From NCBI GenBank assembly GCA_966248875.1, contig CBINBI010000009.1, positions 1 through 64,000 on the forward strand: a stretch of 64,000 bases of DNA, given 5' to 3'. A program made the translations under genes and the position numbers. This DNA comes from Dokdonella_A sp966248875. Its GTDB lineage: Bacteria > Pseudomonadota > Gammaproteobacteria > Xanthomonadales > Rhodanobacteraceae. Positions within the stretch are counted from its first letter, which is position 1; every line of letters begins with the position of its first letter. Shown in pieces: positions 28,659 through 38,000 of this stretch. The notes under the pieces are model-generated. The model was given only the letters and a program-made list of their open reading frames with translations, did no database searches and had not been told where the DNA came from.

Positions 28659-30524
28659 ATGAAAGACCTGCTGCGCTTCATCACCTGCGGCAGCGTCGAC
28701 GACGGCAAGTCGACGCTGATCGGGCGGCTGCTGTACGAATCGAAGGTGCTGCTGGATGATCAGCTCGAAGCGCTCGGTGCGGAGTCGCGGAAATTCGGCA
28801 CGCAAGGCGACGAGCTCGACTTCGCGTTGCTGGTCGACGGCCTCTCCGCGGAGCGCGAGCAGGGCATCACGATCGACGTCGCCTACCGCTTCTTCGCGAC
28901 CGAAAAGCGCAAGTTCATCGTCGCCGACACGCCGGGCCACGAACAGTACACGCGCAACATGGTCACCGGCGCCTCGACCGCCGATCTTGCCGTGATCCTC
29001 GTCGACGCGCGCAAGGGCGTGCTGACGCAGACGCGGCGGCACAGCTATCTCGTCTCGCTGATCGGCATCAGGCACGTCGTGCTCGCCGTCAACAAGCTCG
29101 ACCTGGTCAGCTATTCGCGTGACGTGTTCGAGCAGATCGACAGCGACTACCGCGAGCTCGCCGCCAGGCTCGGCTTCGAGGACGTCGTCAGCATCCCGCT
29201 CTCGGCGCTGCGCGGCGACAACATGACCGCGCGCAGCAAGAACACGCCCTGGTACGGGGGCCCGAGCCTCATGGAGCATCTCGAATCGGTCGAGATCGTG
29301 CCGCCGGCGGACAACCCGCCGCTGCGCATGCCGGTGCAGTGGGTGAATCGCCCGAACCATGAATTCCGCGGCTTTTCGGGCCGCATCCTCGGCGGCGCCG
29401 TGCGCCCCGGAGACAGCGTGCGCGTACTGCCGTCGGGCCGCCAGTCGAAGGTCGCGCGCATCGTCACCTTCGACGGCGATCTCGACGAAGCCGTCGCGGG
29501 CCAGTCAGTGACGCTGACGCTGACGGACGAGATCGACATCAGCCGCGGCGACGTGATCGCCGCGGCCGGCGATCCGCCGGGCCTCGCCGACCAGTTCGAG
29601 GCGAGCATCGTCTGGATGAGCGAGGACCCGATGCTGCCGGGGCGGCCCTACCTCGTGAAGCTCGGAGCGACCACGCTCGGCGCCTCGCTCGGGCAGCCGA
29701 AGTACGTCGTCGACGTCAACACGCTCGAGCACCTCGCGGCGCGAACGCTGCACCTCAACGAGATCGGCGTCGCCAACCTGACGCTCGACCGCGCCGTCCC
29801 GTTCGATCCGTACCGGGACAACCGCGACATGGGCAGCTTCATCGTCATCGACCGCTTCACGAACGCAACGGTCGGTGCCGGCATGCTGCACTTTGCGCTG
29901 CGCCGCTCGCAGAACATCCACTGGCAAGCCACCGAAGTGGACAAGGACGCGCGCGCGCGCCTGAACGGCCATCGGCCGTGCGTGCTGTGGATGACGGGCC
30001 TCTCCGGCAGCGGCAAGTCGACGATCGCCAACATCGTCGAACGCGAGCTGCACGCGCTGGGCGCGCGCACCTACCTGCTCGACGGAGACAACGTGCGCCA
30101 CGGGCTCAACAAGGACCTCGGCTTCACCGCGGCTGACCGCGTCGAGAACATCCGGCGCGTCGGCGAGGTTGCGAGGCTGATGGTCGATGCGGGCCTGATC
30201 GTCATCACGGCGTTCATCTCGCCGTTCCGCTCCGAGCGCCGGCTCGCGCGCAGCATGGTTGACGACCGTGAGTTCATCGAGATCTTCGTCGACGCGCCGC
30301 TCGCGGTGGCCGAGGCGCGCGATCCGAAGGGCCTCTACAGGAAAGCGCGGCGTGGCGAGCTCAAGAACTTCACCGGCATCGACTCGCCGTACGAAGTGCC
30401 CGAGACGCCGGAGCTGCACATCCGCACCGAACAGCACAGCGCCGAGGAGGCCGCCGCGCTCATCATCGAGTACCTGCGCAGCTGCGGCGTGCTCGGCCGC
30501 GATGCACACGCGCACGATCGCTGA
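28659..30524 (+). CDS. cysNC: Bifunctional sulfate adenylyltransferase subunit 1 / adenylylsulfate kinase
   Basis: Fusion of CysN, the GTPase subunit of ATP sulfurylase, with CysC, which phosphorylates APS to PAPS. The 621-residue protein has the GTPase P-loop GSVDDGKST at residues 11-19, VADTPGHEQYTRNMVTGAS, and NKLD in the N-terminal 430 residues. The C-terminal kinase starts near residue 435 with the P-loop GLSGSGKST at about 447 and continues through DGDNVRHGLNKDLGF and FVDAPLAVAEARDPKGLYRKAR. The start ATG 28659 is standard. PAPS made here could serve assimilation or the sulfotransferase at 56 kb. Confidence 0.96.
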   Translation: MKDLLRFITCGSVDDGKSTLIGRLLYESKVLLDDQLEALGAESRKFGTQGDELDFALLVDGLSAEREQGITIDVAYRFFATEKRKFIVADTPGHEQYTRNMVTGASTADLAVILVDARKGVLTQTRRHSYLVSLIGIRHVVLAVNKLDLVSYSRDVFEQIDSDYRELAARLGFEDVVSIPLSALRGDNMTARSKNTPWYGGPSLMEHLESVEIVPPADNPPLRMPVQWVNRPNHEFRGFSGRILGGAVRPGDSVRVLPSGRQSKVARIVTFDGDLDEAVAGQSVTLTLTDEIDISRGDVIAAAGDPPGLADQFEASIVWMSEDPMLPGRPYLVKLGATTLGASLGQPKYVVDVNTLEHLAARTLHLNEIGVANLTLDRAVPFDPYRDNRDMGSFIVIDRFTNATVGAGMLHFALRRSQNIHWQATEVDKDARARLNGHRPCVLWMTGLSGSGKSTIANIVERELHALGARTYLLDGDNVRHGLNKDLGFTAADRVENIRRVGEVARLMVDAGLIVITAFISPFRSERRLARSMVDDREFIEIFVDAPLAVAEARDPKGLYRKARRGELKNFTGIDSPYEVPETPELHIRTEQHSAEEAAALIIEYLRSCGVLGRDAHAHDR

Positions 30525-30541
30525 CAGATGGAGGACTTCCG

Positions 30542-31237
30542 ATGAATCTCGAAGGCAAACGCGTCGCCGTCACCGGCGGATTCGGTGCTCTCGGCGCCGC
30601 CACGGTGAACGCGCTGCAGGCCGCCGGCGCACGCGTGGCGGCCCTCGACCGCGCCGAGGCTCCGCCCTCCTCCGTGCCGCTCGGCGGCGCCGCGCTGTTC
30701 GGCGGTGTCGATCTCGGCGACCTCGATGCGGCACGCGCTGCGCTGGCGAACGCCGCAGGATCGCTCGGAGGGCTCGACGCGCTCGTCAACATCGCCGGCA
30801 CGTTCCGCTTCGAGAAAGTGGCCGACAGCGGGCTCGACACATGGGACTTCCTCTACCGCACGAACCTGCGCACCGCGATTGCCGCGAGCAAGGCCGCGTT
30901 GCCGTTCCTGCTCGAAGGCACGCGCGCAAGCATCGTCAACATCGGCGCGATGGGCGCGGTCAGGGCCGGCGCCGGCATGGGCGCCTACGCGGCATCGAAG
31001 GCCGGCGTCTTCAAACTGACCGAGTCGCTTGCGGAAGAGCTCAAGGACAGGGACATCACGGTCAACGCGATCCTGCCGAGCATCATCGACACGCCGCCGA
31101 ACCGCAAGGACATGCCGAATGCCGACTTCGCTCGCTGGGTCAAGCCGGAGCAGCTCGCCGACGTGATCGTGTTCCTGCTGTCCGATCGCGCGCGCGCGAT
31201 CACGGGTGCGCTGATTCCGGTGGTCGGGCGCGTGTAG
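30542..31237 (+). CDS. Short-chain dehydrogenase/reductase
   Basis: NAD(P)-dependent SDR of 231 residues. It has the nucleotide motif TGGFGALG at residues 11-18, a VNIAGTF motif, catalytic Ser in NIGAM (weakly conserved as a site), and YAASKAG with the catalytic Tyr and Lys. The substrate is not predictable. It starts 17 bases after cysNC with GGAGGA-like sequence before the ATG, so co-transcription is plausible but functional linkage is unclear. Its 3' end overlaps the convergent rifampicin phosphotransferase gene by 38 bases. Confidence 0.88.
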   Translation: MNLEGKRVAVTGGFGALGAATVNALQAAGARVAALDRAEAPPSSVPLGGAALFGGVDLGDLDAARAALANAAGSLGGLDALVNIAGTFRFEKVADSGLDTWDFLYRTNLRTAIAASKAALPFLLEGTRASIVNIGAMGAVRAGAGMGAYAASKAGVFKLTESLAEELKDRDITVNAILPSIIDTPPNRKDMPNADFARWVKPEQLADVIVFLLSDRARAITGALIPVVGRV

Positions 31238-33886
31238 CGGACGGATCAGTTTCCGGGAGGATCTCGACGTAGCCTTCCGTTCCGTGCACGCGGATCCGCT
31301 GCCCGTCCCTGATCCGGCGGGTGGCGTCGACGACGCCGACGACAGCCGGCAGGCCGTACTCGCGAGCGATCACAGCGCCGTGCGTCATGGCGCCGCCGAC
31401 TTCGGTGACGAGTCCGCGGATGGCGACGAAGAGCGGCGTCCAGCTCGGATCGGTCCAGGGCGTGACAAGAATGTCGCCCGGCTCGAGCGCGGCCGCGACG
31501 GGATCGAAGACGACGCGCGCGCGGCCCTCGACGAGCCCTCCGGAAACCGCAAGGCCGGGCAGCGCGCCCGCAGGCAGTCGGCCGCTCCGGTATGCGCCGT
31601 CCAGCATCTCGCCTTCGGAGGTGATAACTCGCGGTGGCTTCAGCGCCTGGTTCGCGCTGAACGCATCCTTGCGCTGCTGGATCAGACCGTGATCGGCCTT
31701 CTTCGTGCGGACGACGTCGTGCAGCTCATCGAAGGTGAGGAAATAGATGTCTTCCCTGTCTTCGAGCACGCCCGACTCCACGAGCCGATCTGCTTCCCGC
31801 AGCAAGGCAAGCCTGTAGGCGAAGTAGCGGCCGACCATGAAGTATTTCGGATACTCGCGGAATCCGCTGAACGTGCGCAGCCGGTCGATCATCGACTTTG
31901 CTTCCTCGGCCTTCCTGGTGCCGTCGGGCAAGGCGCGCACGCGTTCCAGCACTTCCCGCTCCTTCCTGCGCGCGGCGTTCAGCCCCTGCTCGAGCCTGCG
32001 CTCGCCTTCGCCCGGCTCGAAGTTCCTGACATTGCTCAGGATCAGCGGTACGAGTGCAGACGGGCGTTCGCTCCAGCGCGGCCGCGTGATGTCGATCTCG
32101 CCCGCGCAGCGCATGCCGTACCTGGCAAGCCACGTCTCGATCGCGTCCTTCGCCTCGGTGCCGCCGTCGATGGCGGTCAACACGTCCAGGAAGTCGTCGC
32201 GATCGACATGTTCGAGAAAAGCCGTGACGGACGGATGCGGCCGGATCACGTCGGCGACGTGCAGGAGATCGAGACCCATCTGCGATGTGACATTGCCGGG
32301 AGCGGATTGCACCAGCACGTCGGCCGCGTTCTTCTCGCCGATCCATTCTTCGAGGCGCTCGTTGAGCCACCACGCCGCCTCCATGCCCGCCATGATGGCC
32401 CGATGGCTGACGGGATCGAACATGATGCGCTTCAGCTCGAGCAGATCCGCACGGATGAACTCGAACAGCGCCGGCCCCGATTTAGTCCGGATCTCGCGCA
32501 TGAGGCTCGCGTTGGACCCCTGCCCATGCGCGACGAGCTCCGCGACGATCGCGGAATTGTCTTCGAGCAGCGTCGGCGCACCGCCAGTGCGGCTTCGGCC
32601 CGGATCGGCGTCCGGCTGCAGCGCAATGAAATCGCCACGATCGAGAATCGCCTGCAATGCATCGCCGATCAGCGGATCCGATTTCGCCAGCATCGCAAGG
32701 ATGCCCGCGCGTCCTGCGGGCGAAGCCAGCGACGACGTGATATCGACGAAAAGCCGTCCGGCCGCCTCGTACATCGGCCTCGCGGCCGTCAGTTGCCACA
32801 TGGAAATGCCGAGCGGCTTCATCGCGTCGGTCATCATCTGCTGATGTCCCGTCGAGACGTATACGCGATTGCCGCGCTCCGGTGCGACGGGTACCGGGAA
32901 CAGAGTGGTGATCGGTCGGCTCTGCACGATCAGGACATCGTCATCGGCGAGACACCACTCGATATCCTGCGGGGCGCCGAAATGTGCTTCGATGCGTCGC
33001 CCGAGCGTGGCGAGTCGCATGACTTCGGAGTCCGACAAGGCGGGCTGCCGCCGGGATGCAGTGTCGACCGGCTCTTCGCGAACTCCACCTGCCGGCGATG
33101 CGATGACGGCGAGCGGCTTGTCGGCGATGGCCCGCGTGACGATTCCGCTCTCGCGCACGGTCCAGGCGTCGGCGTTCGCGCGACCGGAAACCAGTGCCTC
33201 TCCGAGGCCGAAGCAGGCCTGCACCGAAACCGTTTTGCGATGGCCCGTCAACGGATCGGCCGTGAACATGACACCGGACGCGCGCGGAAAAACCATGCGC
33301 TGCACGACCACGGCCATGCGAAGCCGGCGCTGATCGAGGCCCTTGCGCAAGCGATAGGTCACGGCCCGCTGAAGAGCGACGCCCAGCAACGTTTCACATG
33401 CCGGAGAACGGCCGCACGTCCCGAGACGTTGAGGTGTGTGTCGTGCTGGCCGGCGAATGACGCGCCCGGCGAGTCTTCCGCCATCGCGCTCGATCGCACG
33501 GCATACGCCGCGTCCTCGCCGCACAGCTCGAGCGCATGCGCGATCTCGTTCGCCAGATCATCGGGAACGGCGATGTCCTCGATGACGCGGCGGACTTCCG
33601 CGCCCAGCGCCCCGATCGCCTCGCGGTCGTTCGGTGCGAGCTTCGACAACGCGTCGAGCAGCCCTTCGATCGACGGTGCTCCGGCAATTGCCCGCGCGAA
33701 CGCATCTGCCGTCACACAGAAACCCGGAGGCACACGGATGCCATCGATGCGGTTCAGCTCGCCGAGGTTCGCGGCCTTGCCGCCGACGATCGCGTGCTGA
33801 GTCTTGCTGATCTGCCGCAGATCGAGGATGTAGCTCGACCATTCCCATTCACCGCGACATCCGCGCGGAGGTGGCACCCGGTGCAT
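31200..33886 (-). pseudogene. rph: Rifampicin phosphotransferase, interrupted by one frameshift
   Basis: RPH inactivates rifampicin by transferring phosphate from ATP. Restored, the gene encodes about 896 residues, the family's size. The N-terminal part reads GGKAANLGELNRIDGIRVPPGFCVT and DDAAYAVRSSAMAEDSP-like ATP-binding sequence up to CWASLFSGP-stop. The next frame resumes with AVTYRLRKGLDQRR and continues through ASGVMFTADPLTGHRK, DIEWCL, SRPITTLFPVP, HQQMMTDAMKPLG, WTDPSWTPLFVAIRGLV and the phospho-carrier His in GGAMTHGAVIAREYG. Relatives have about two more residues at the junction, so a loss of four bases near 33367 fits best. AGAGGA precedes the ATG at 33886. Whether the break is real or a sequencing error is undecided. 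Confidence 0.85.
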
Positions 33887-34133
33887 GCGATTCCTCTTGC
33901 AGTCTCGTTGCGCCGGACGAAAGTCCGGACGAGGCCGCGGACTCTAGGTCGCGCGCTCGGGATTGCCGCAAGCCCCGGGGTGGTTTATAAAGTGAAAGCG
34001 GGGAGGAGCCGGACGGCTTCTCCCTTTTCATTTCTGCGCCACCATCGCCGCGAGCGGTCTTGCGCAGCGCGTGATCCGCGCGCTGCGGCCTTGGGGCGCG
34101 CATTCATCCCGTGTCAGTCGCGCGCACGCACAC
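33887..34133. other. Spacer between rph and the tRNA genes
   Basis: No gene supported. At about 33990-34030 an inverted repeat (GGGAGAAGCCGTCCGGCTCCTCCC read on the minus side in two arms) is flanked by T/A-rich sequence on both strands and may terminate the tRNA transcript. A TTTATAAA stretch beside it could form part of an rph promoter. Confidence 0.4.
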
Positions 34134-34163
34134 GATCGAGGCGCGAATGTTCGCGCCTCGATC
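34134..34163 (-). terminator. Perfect hairpin downstream of tRNA-Val
   Basis: Two perfect 14-bp arms (GATCGAGGCGCGAA and its complement) enclose a two-base loop, starting 16 bases after the CCA end of tRNA-Val. There is no U-run after it, so it may be a processing or stability structure rather than a canonical terminator. Confidence 0.55.
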
Positions 34164-34178
34164 CCGTTCTGTCGGAAG

Positions 34179-34253
34179 TGGTGGGCGGTACTGGGATCGA
34201 ACCAGTGGCCCCTGCCGTGTGAAAGCAGTGCTCTACCGCTGAGCTAACCGCCC
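34179..34253 (-). tRNA. tRNA-Val (anticodon CAC)
   Basis: Complete 75-base cloverleaf with encoded CCA. The acceptor stem is GGGCGGT pairing with ACCGCCC, the D-arm contains AGCTCAGCGGTAGAGC, the anticodon stem CTGCT/GGCAG encloses loop TTCACAC with anticodon CAC, and the T-arm carries GGTTCGATCC. It reads GUG codons, which are frequent in this GC-rich genome. It lies 135 bases downstream of tRNA-Thr on the same strand. Confidence 0.96.
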
Positions 34254-34388
34254 GGTTTCGGGGCGATGCGGGCCCCGAATCTGCCGCACGAAGCGGCCTG
34301 TGCGCTTTTGCGCCGGGATGTGTCCCGGCTCCAGCCGTACAGCCCCAAGCCAGACGTCAGGCCAACGCTCTTGCGGCATGGCCAGACG

Positions 34389-34464
34389 TGGTGCCGGAGA
34401 AGGGAATCGAACCCCCGACCCACGCATTACGAATGCGTTGCTCTACCAGCTGAGCTACTCCGGC
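34389..34464 (-). tRNA. tRNA-Thr (anticodon CGT)
   Basis: Complete 76-base cloverleaf with encoded CCA. The acceptor stem GCCGGAG pairs with CTCCGGC, the D-arm contains AGCTCAGCTGGTAGAGC, the anticodon stem ACGCA/TGCGT encloses TTCGTAA with anticodon CGT, and the T-arm carries GGTTCGATTCC. It decodes ACG. A promoter with a GC-rich discriminator lies directly upstream. Confidence 0.96.
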
Positions 34465-34477
34465 GCGAGGGGCGCGG

Positions 34478-34507
34478 AGTATAGCCGCGCGCCGCGGGGA
34501 TGGACAA
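34478..34507 (-). promoter_or_regulatory. Promoter of the tRNA-Thr/tRNA-Val transcript
   Basis: On the minus strand TTGTCC (34502-34507) and TATACT (34478-34483) are separated by 18 bases. The sequence between the -10 and the tRNA is very GC-rich (CCGCGCCCC), as in promoters under stringent control. The tRNA 5' end is 14 bases past the -10 box. Confidence 0.55.
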
Positions 34508-34555
34508 GTTTCGGGGCTGCCTGACGCCCGCGCGCGTCGCGGCAACGGCGGAGCA

Positions 34556-34990
34556 CTACCAGCAGGAGCCGTTCGATTCGTTCCCGGTCTGGCTCTTGTT
34601 GCCGAGATTGTCGAGCGTCAGCGCACCGCAGGCGTCGCTCGCCTGCGCCTGGCCCGACACTGGTGTCGCGGTGAGCACGTAGCTCTGCGCGTCGCCCGAC
34701 GCGCCGTTGGCGGTCGTGATCGTGTAATAGCCGTGCTCGGAAGTGGCATCGGTGATGCCGAGCCCGGCCGGCGGCGCCGCGGTCACCGACGTGGCATAGG
34801 CGTTGAAGTTCGTGTAGTAGCGCTCCTGCGCCGCTGCGATGCGCATCAGCATCTCGCGCGCGTCGGCGCGCCGCGTCCTGAATGCGTAGCGGCCGTAGTT
34901 GTAATAGGCCAGCGAAGCCAGTATCGCGATGACCGCGACGACGATCATCAGCTCGATCAAGGTGAAGCCCTTGGCCACTCGCCTGAACAT
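34556..34990 (-). CDS. pilE: Type IV pilin-like protein PilE
   Basis: Minor or major type IV pilin of 144 residues. The prepilin leader MFRRVAKG ends in Gly8, followed by the class IVa N-terminus FTLIELMIVVAVIAILASLAYYNY with Glu at mature position 5. A globular domain of about 100 residues ends with two Cys (SDACGALTLDN ... NGSCW) that form the D-loop disulfide. GGGGGA lies before the ATG. It is the last gene of the fimT-pilV-pilW-pilX-pilY1-pilE operon, the position taken by PilE-type minor pilins. The short length agrees with PilE rather than with a full PilA. Confidence 0.93.
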   Translation of the reverse strand: MFRRVAKGFTLIELMIVVAVIAILASLAYYNYGRYAFRTRRADAREMLMRIAAAQERYYTNFNAYATSVTAAPPAGLGITDATSEHGYYTITTANGASGDAQSYVLTATPVSGQAQASDACGALTLDNLGNKSQTGNESNGSCW

Positions 34991-35051
34991 GGTGTCCCCC
35001 TGGCGGACGTGAAGGCGGGGAGGGTCGCGTGCGCCCTTCCCGCCGGTTTCG

Positions 35052-38000
35052 TTATAGCAAATCGAGAAGCTCGCGCCACGATCCGCGGTGCGGCGGCGGC
35101 GCGGGAATCGCGAACTCGGGCAGGCCCGGCAGCAGCAGCGGTCCGCCCTGCGAGCCGACCACCGCCGGAATGCCTGCGATCGGGATCGCGTTCGAATCGA
35201 CGACCTTGCCGATCTCGTCGTTGCCGCCACCGGTCGGGCCGGCGCCGCCGCCGAGCGGCGATGCAGGCAGCGGACCGCCGAGCGCACCGTCGACCACCAT
35301 GATTGCGCCGCGCCGGCCGGGATCGCAGGGATCGTCGCCCTTCGGAATCAGCGTGGTGAGGATCACGTAGTTCGCGCTGTAGAACGGCACTGCGGTGACG
35401 ATGTTGCGCTCGCCGGGCTCGGCGGTGACGTTGAGCGGTATCGTCCAGCCGCGATTGACGCTGAGGCTCAGCGCAGGCGTCAGCGTGCGCACACCGCCCG
35501 AGTCTTGCGTGATAGTCCAGCGGTTCATCATGGCCGGCGTGAACGGATAGGTGACGCCCGCCGCCGCCGCTTCGGTGCCGTTGCCGTAGTCGCGCACGCC
35601 GTAGAACGCCTGGGTCGCCGTGTTCGAGTCGGCCCCACAGCCGGTCGGCGGCGTGGAAGCCGTGCGATCGCAGAGGCCGAGATACTTGCCCGTGCCGAAT
35701 ACCCAGATCGGCAGATTGGCCGCGCGATCGCGCATGCCGACCGGCATCACCGAGATCGGCATGCGGCCGATGTCGGCCGTGTTGTTGCCGTAGCTCTTGA
35801 ACATCAGGTCGACGCGGAAGTTGCTGGTGTCGCGCAGGTCGAAGCGCCACAGGTTGCCCGCGAGGTCGCCTGCGACGGCGATGTCGTCGACGAGATCGGA
35901 ATTGAGGTCGTACACCGCAGGCGACGACAGCCCGTACGTCTGCGGCGGAGCCGGCTGTGGAGCCGACGCCGTGCTGATCTCGGAAATCAGATTGCCCGTC
36001 TCGAGATCGATGACGAACAGCGAAGTCTGGTTCGCCGCGGGATCGTTGCTGGCGGGATCGACCGGCGTCTGGTTCGGCAGCGGGAAGTAGCCGCTCGCGA
36101 CGAGCACGACCCACTTGCCGTTGCTGAGGCGCGCGATGTTCGGATACGAATACGTATAGCCGAGATGCGCGAACGGGGTCGAGCCGCCCTGCACCGTCGT
36201 GTTGCTGATCTCCCACAGCACCTTGGCCGGCGCGGTGGAATCGGTGAAGCCGTCCGGCGCGGTGATGTCGAGCGCGAAGATGCCGCGCCCGCCGAGCCGG
36301 AGCGAGCCGACCAGCACCGTATGCCAGGAGCCGTTGATGAAGACGTCCTGGATGACCGGCGTGTTGTCGACACCCGGCGCGGTCTTGAAATACGACTCGT
36401 CCGTGATCTTGTCGAGGTGTCCGTTCTTGAGCAGGAGCGAAGGCACGTAGGCCCAGCGCTCGGCTCCCGTCACGCCATCGAACGCGTGCAGCATGCCATC
36501 GTTGGATCCGACGTACACGGTCGGCGCGCGGTTGCGGTTGTCGTAGACGAACTGCGCATAGCTGCCCGCACCCGGCGCGCCGTTCGAGCCCGGCGTCGCC
36601 GCGATCGCCTCGGGCGACCCTGGGGGGAAGTTGTCGCTGAAGCCGCCGATCGGCGCCGAGACGTAGCGCGGCTGCGAGTTGATGATCGCGCCGAGTACCG
36701 AGCTGCGCTTGCGCAGCAGCGGCGCCACGGTCTCACTGGTGCGCACGCCGCGCAGCCAGTCGAGGCGGGCCTGGCCGTTGCCGTCGCAGCCCGGCGCGAC
36801 ACCGGTCGGTGTCGTGCAGACCAGCGATGACGCGGGATCCTGGTTCAGCGCCGCCTGCTGCGACGAGCTGAGATCGGCCCAGCGGAACAGCCTACCGCCC
36901 GTGCCGGCGTCGTTCGAGGTGAAGATCACGCGCGTGTTCGGATCGCGCGCGGCACCGCCGGTGGCGCCGCTGGTCACGCAGAATCCGCCGGTGAGGATGC
37001 AGCCCGCATCCCAGCGCAGCGTACCCGGCGTACCGGACACGGGATCGAGATCCTGCTTGGTCAGGAAGCCGGAGTAGTCGCTGGTGTCGTAACCCGCCGA
37101 ATAGCCCTGCGTGCCCGAGGTCAGCGTCGACATCGTCGCCGACAGCGCGGTCGAAGAGCCGCGGCGCGACAGGATGTTGTTGATGATGTCGGTGAGGTGC
37201 TGCACCAGCGCGCTCGGATCCGACGCGCTGAAATAGGAGCCGCGGCTGTTGATGGCGGCGTGCCACGTGTCGTCGATCGCCTCGGGTCGGTTGCGTGCCG
37301 GGCGCGGCCAGCCGGTGATGCCGGACGAGTTCTGCTGGCCCTTGCGCAGCTTGCAGAGATCGTTGTTCGGATCGCTGCAGTCGATGTCGTCGGAGAACTG
37401 GAGGTTGCCGGCGATGCCGAGCGTCACCATGAACTGTACGACGTGCTGCCACTTGGCCGGATCGTTGACCGGGTTGAAGTAGATCTCCTTGTTGCTCAGC
37501 GGATCCTGGCCCGGTGTCAGCGGCGTCGACCCGGTGATACCGGTCGTCTTGTCGGGCACGTAGGGCGGCACGGTGTCGTCGAGGTCCGTGCGCAAATCCT
37601 TGGCCCAGTAGAAGAACGCGATATCGGCCAGCGAGGGATAGCAGTTCGTCGAGCCATCGCTGCCGCACGATCCGGTCGACGACGAAGGCACGTCCCAGAA
37701 CACGCGCGACTCGGCGTCGCCGCGGGTGAACGCGGTGCTGTCGGGCAACGTGTGCGAGCTCTGCACGTCGAAGAATCCGGAAGGCACCGTCGGATTGCCT
37801 TCGTTCCAGTAGCCGTCCGTGACCAGCATGTGGAAGTTCTGCCGGCACGAAAGCTCGCGGCCCGGCGGATTGCGCGTGTCGGGCTGGAAGTACGGGTCCT
37901 TGAGGTCGTTCGACAACGGGCGCCGGAAGAACTCGCCGGCGCGGATCGTTGCCGCGCGGTCCGGCGTGTTGCCTCGAGCGCCGACCTGGAACAGGAAGTT

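Noticed and set aside
31284..33800. 838-residue plus-strand frame opposite the rifampicin phosphotransferase gene
   Set aside because: Shadow of the minus-strand gene. It is uninterrupted while the real gene has a frameshift, but it carries no family motif.
33359..33886. Separate PEP/pyruvate-binding-domain gene of 175 residues
   Set aside because: It is the N-terminal part of the rifampicin phosphotransferase, cut short by the frameshift.
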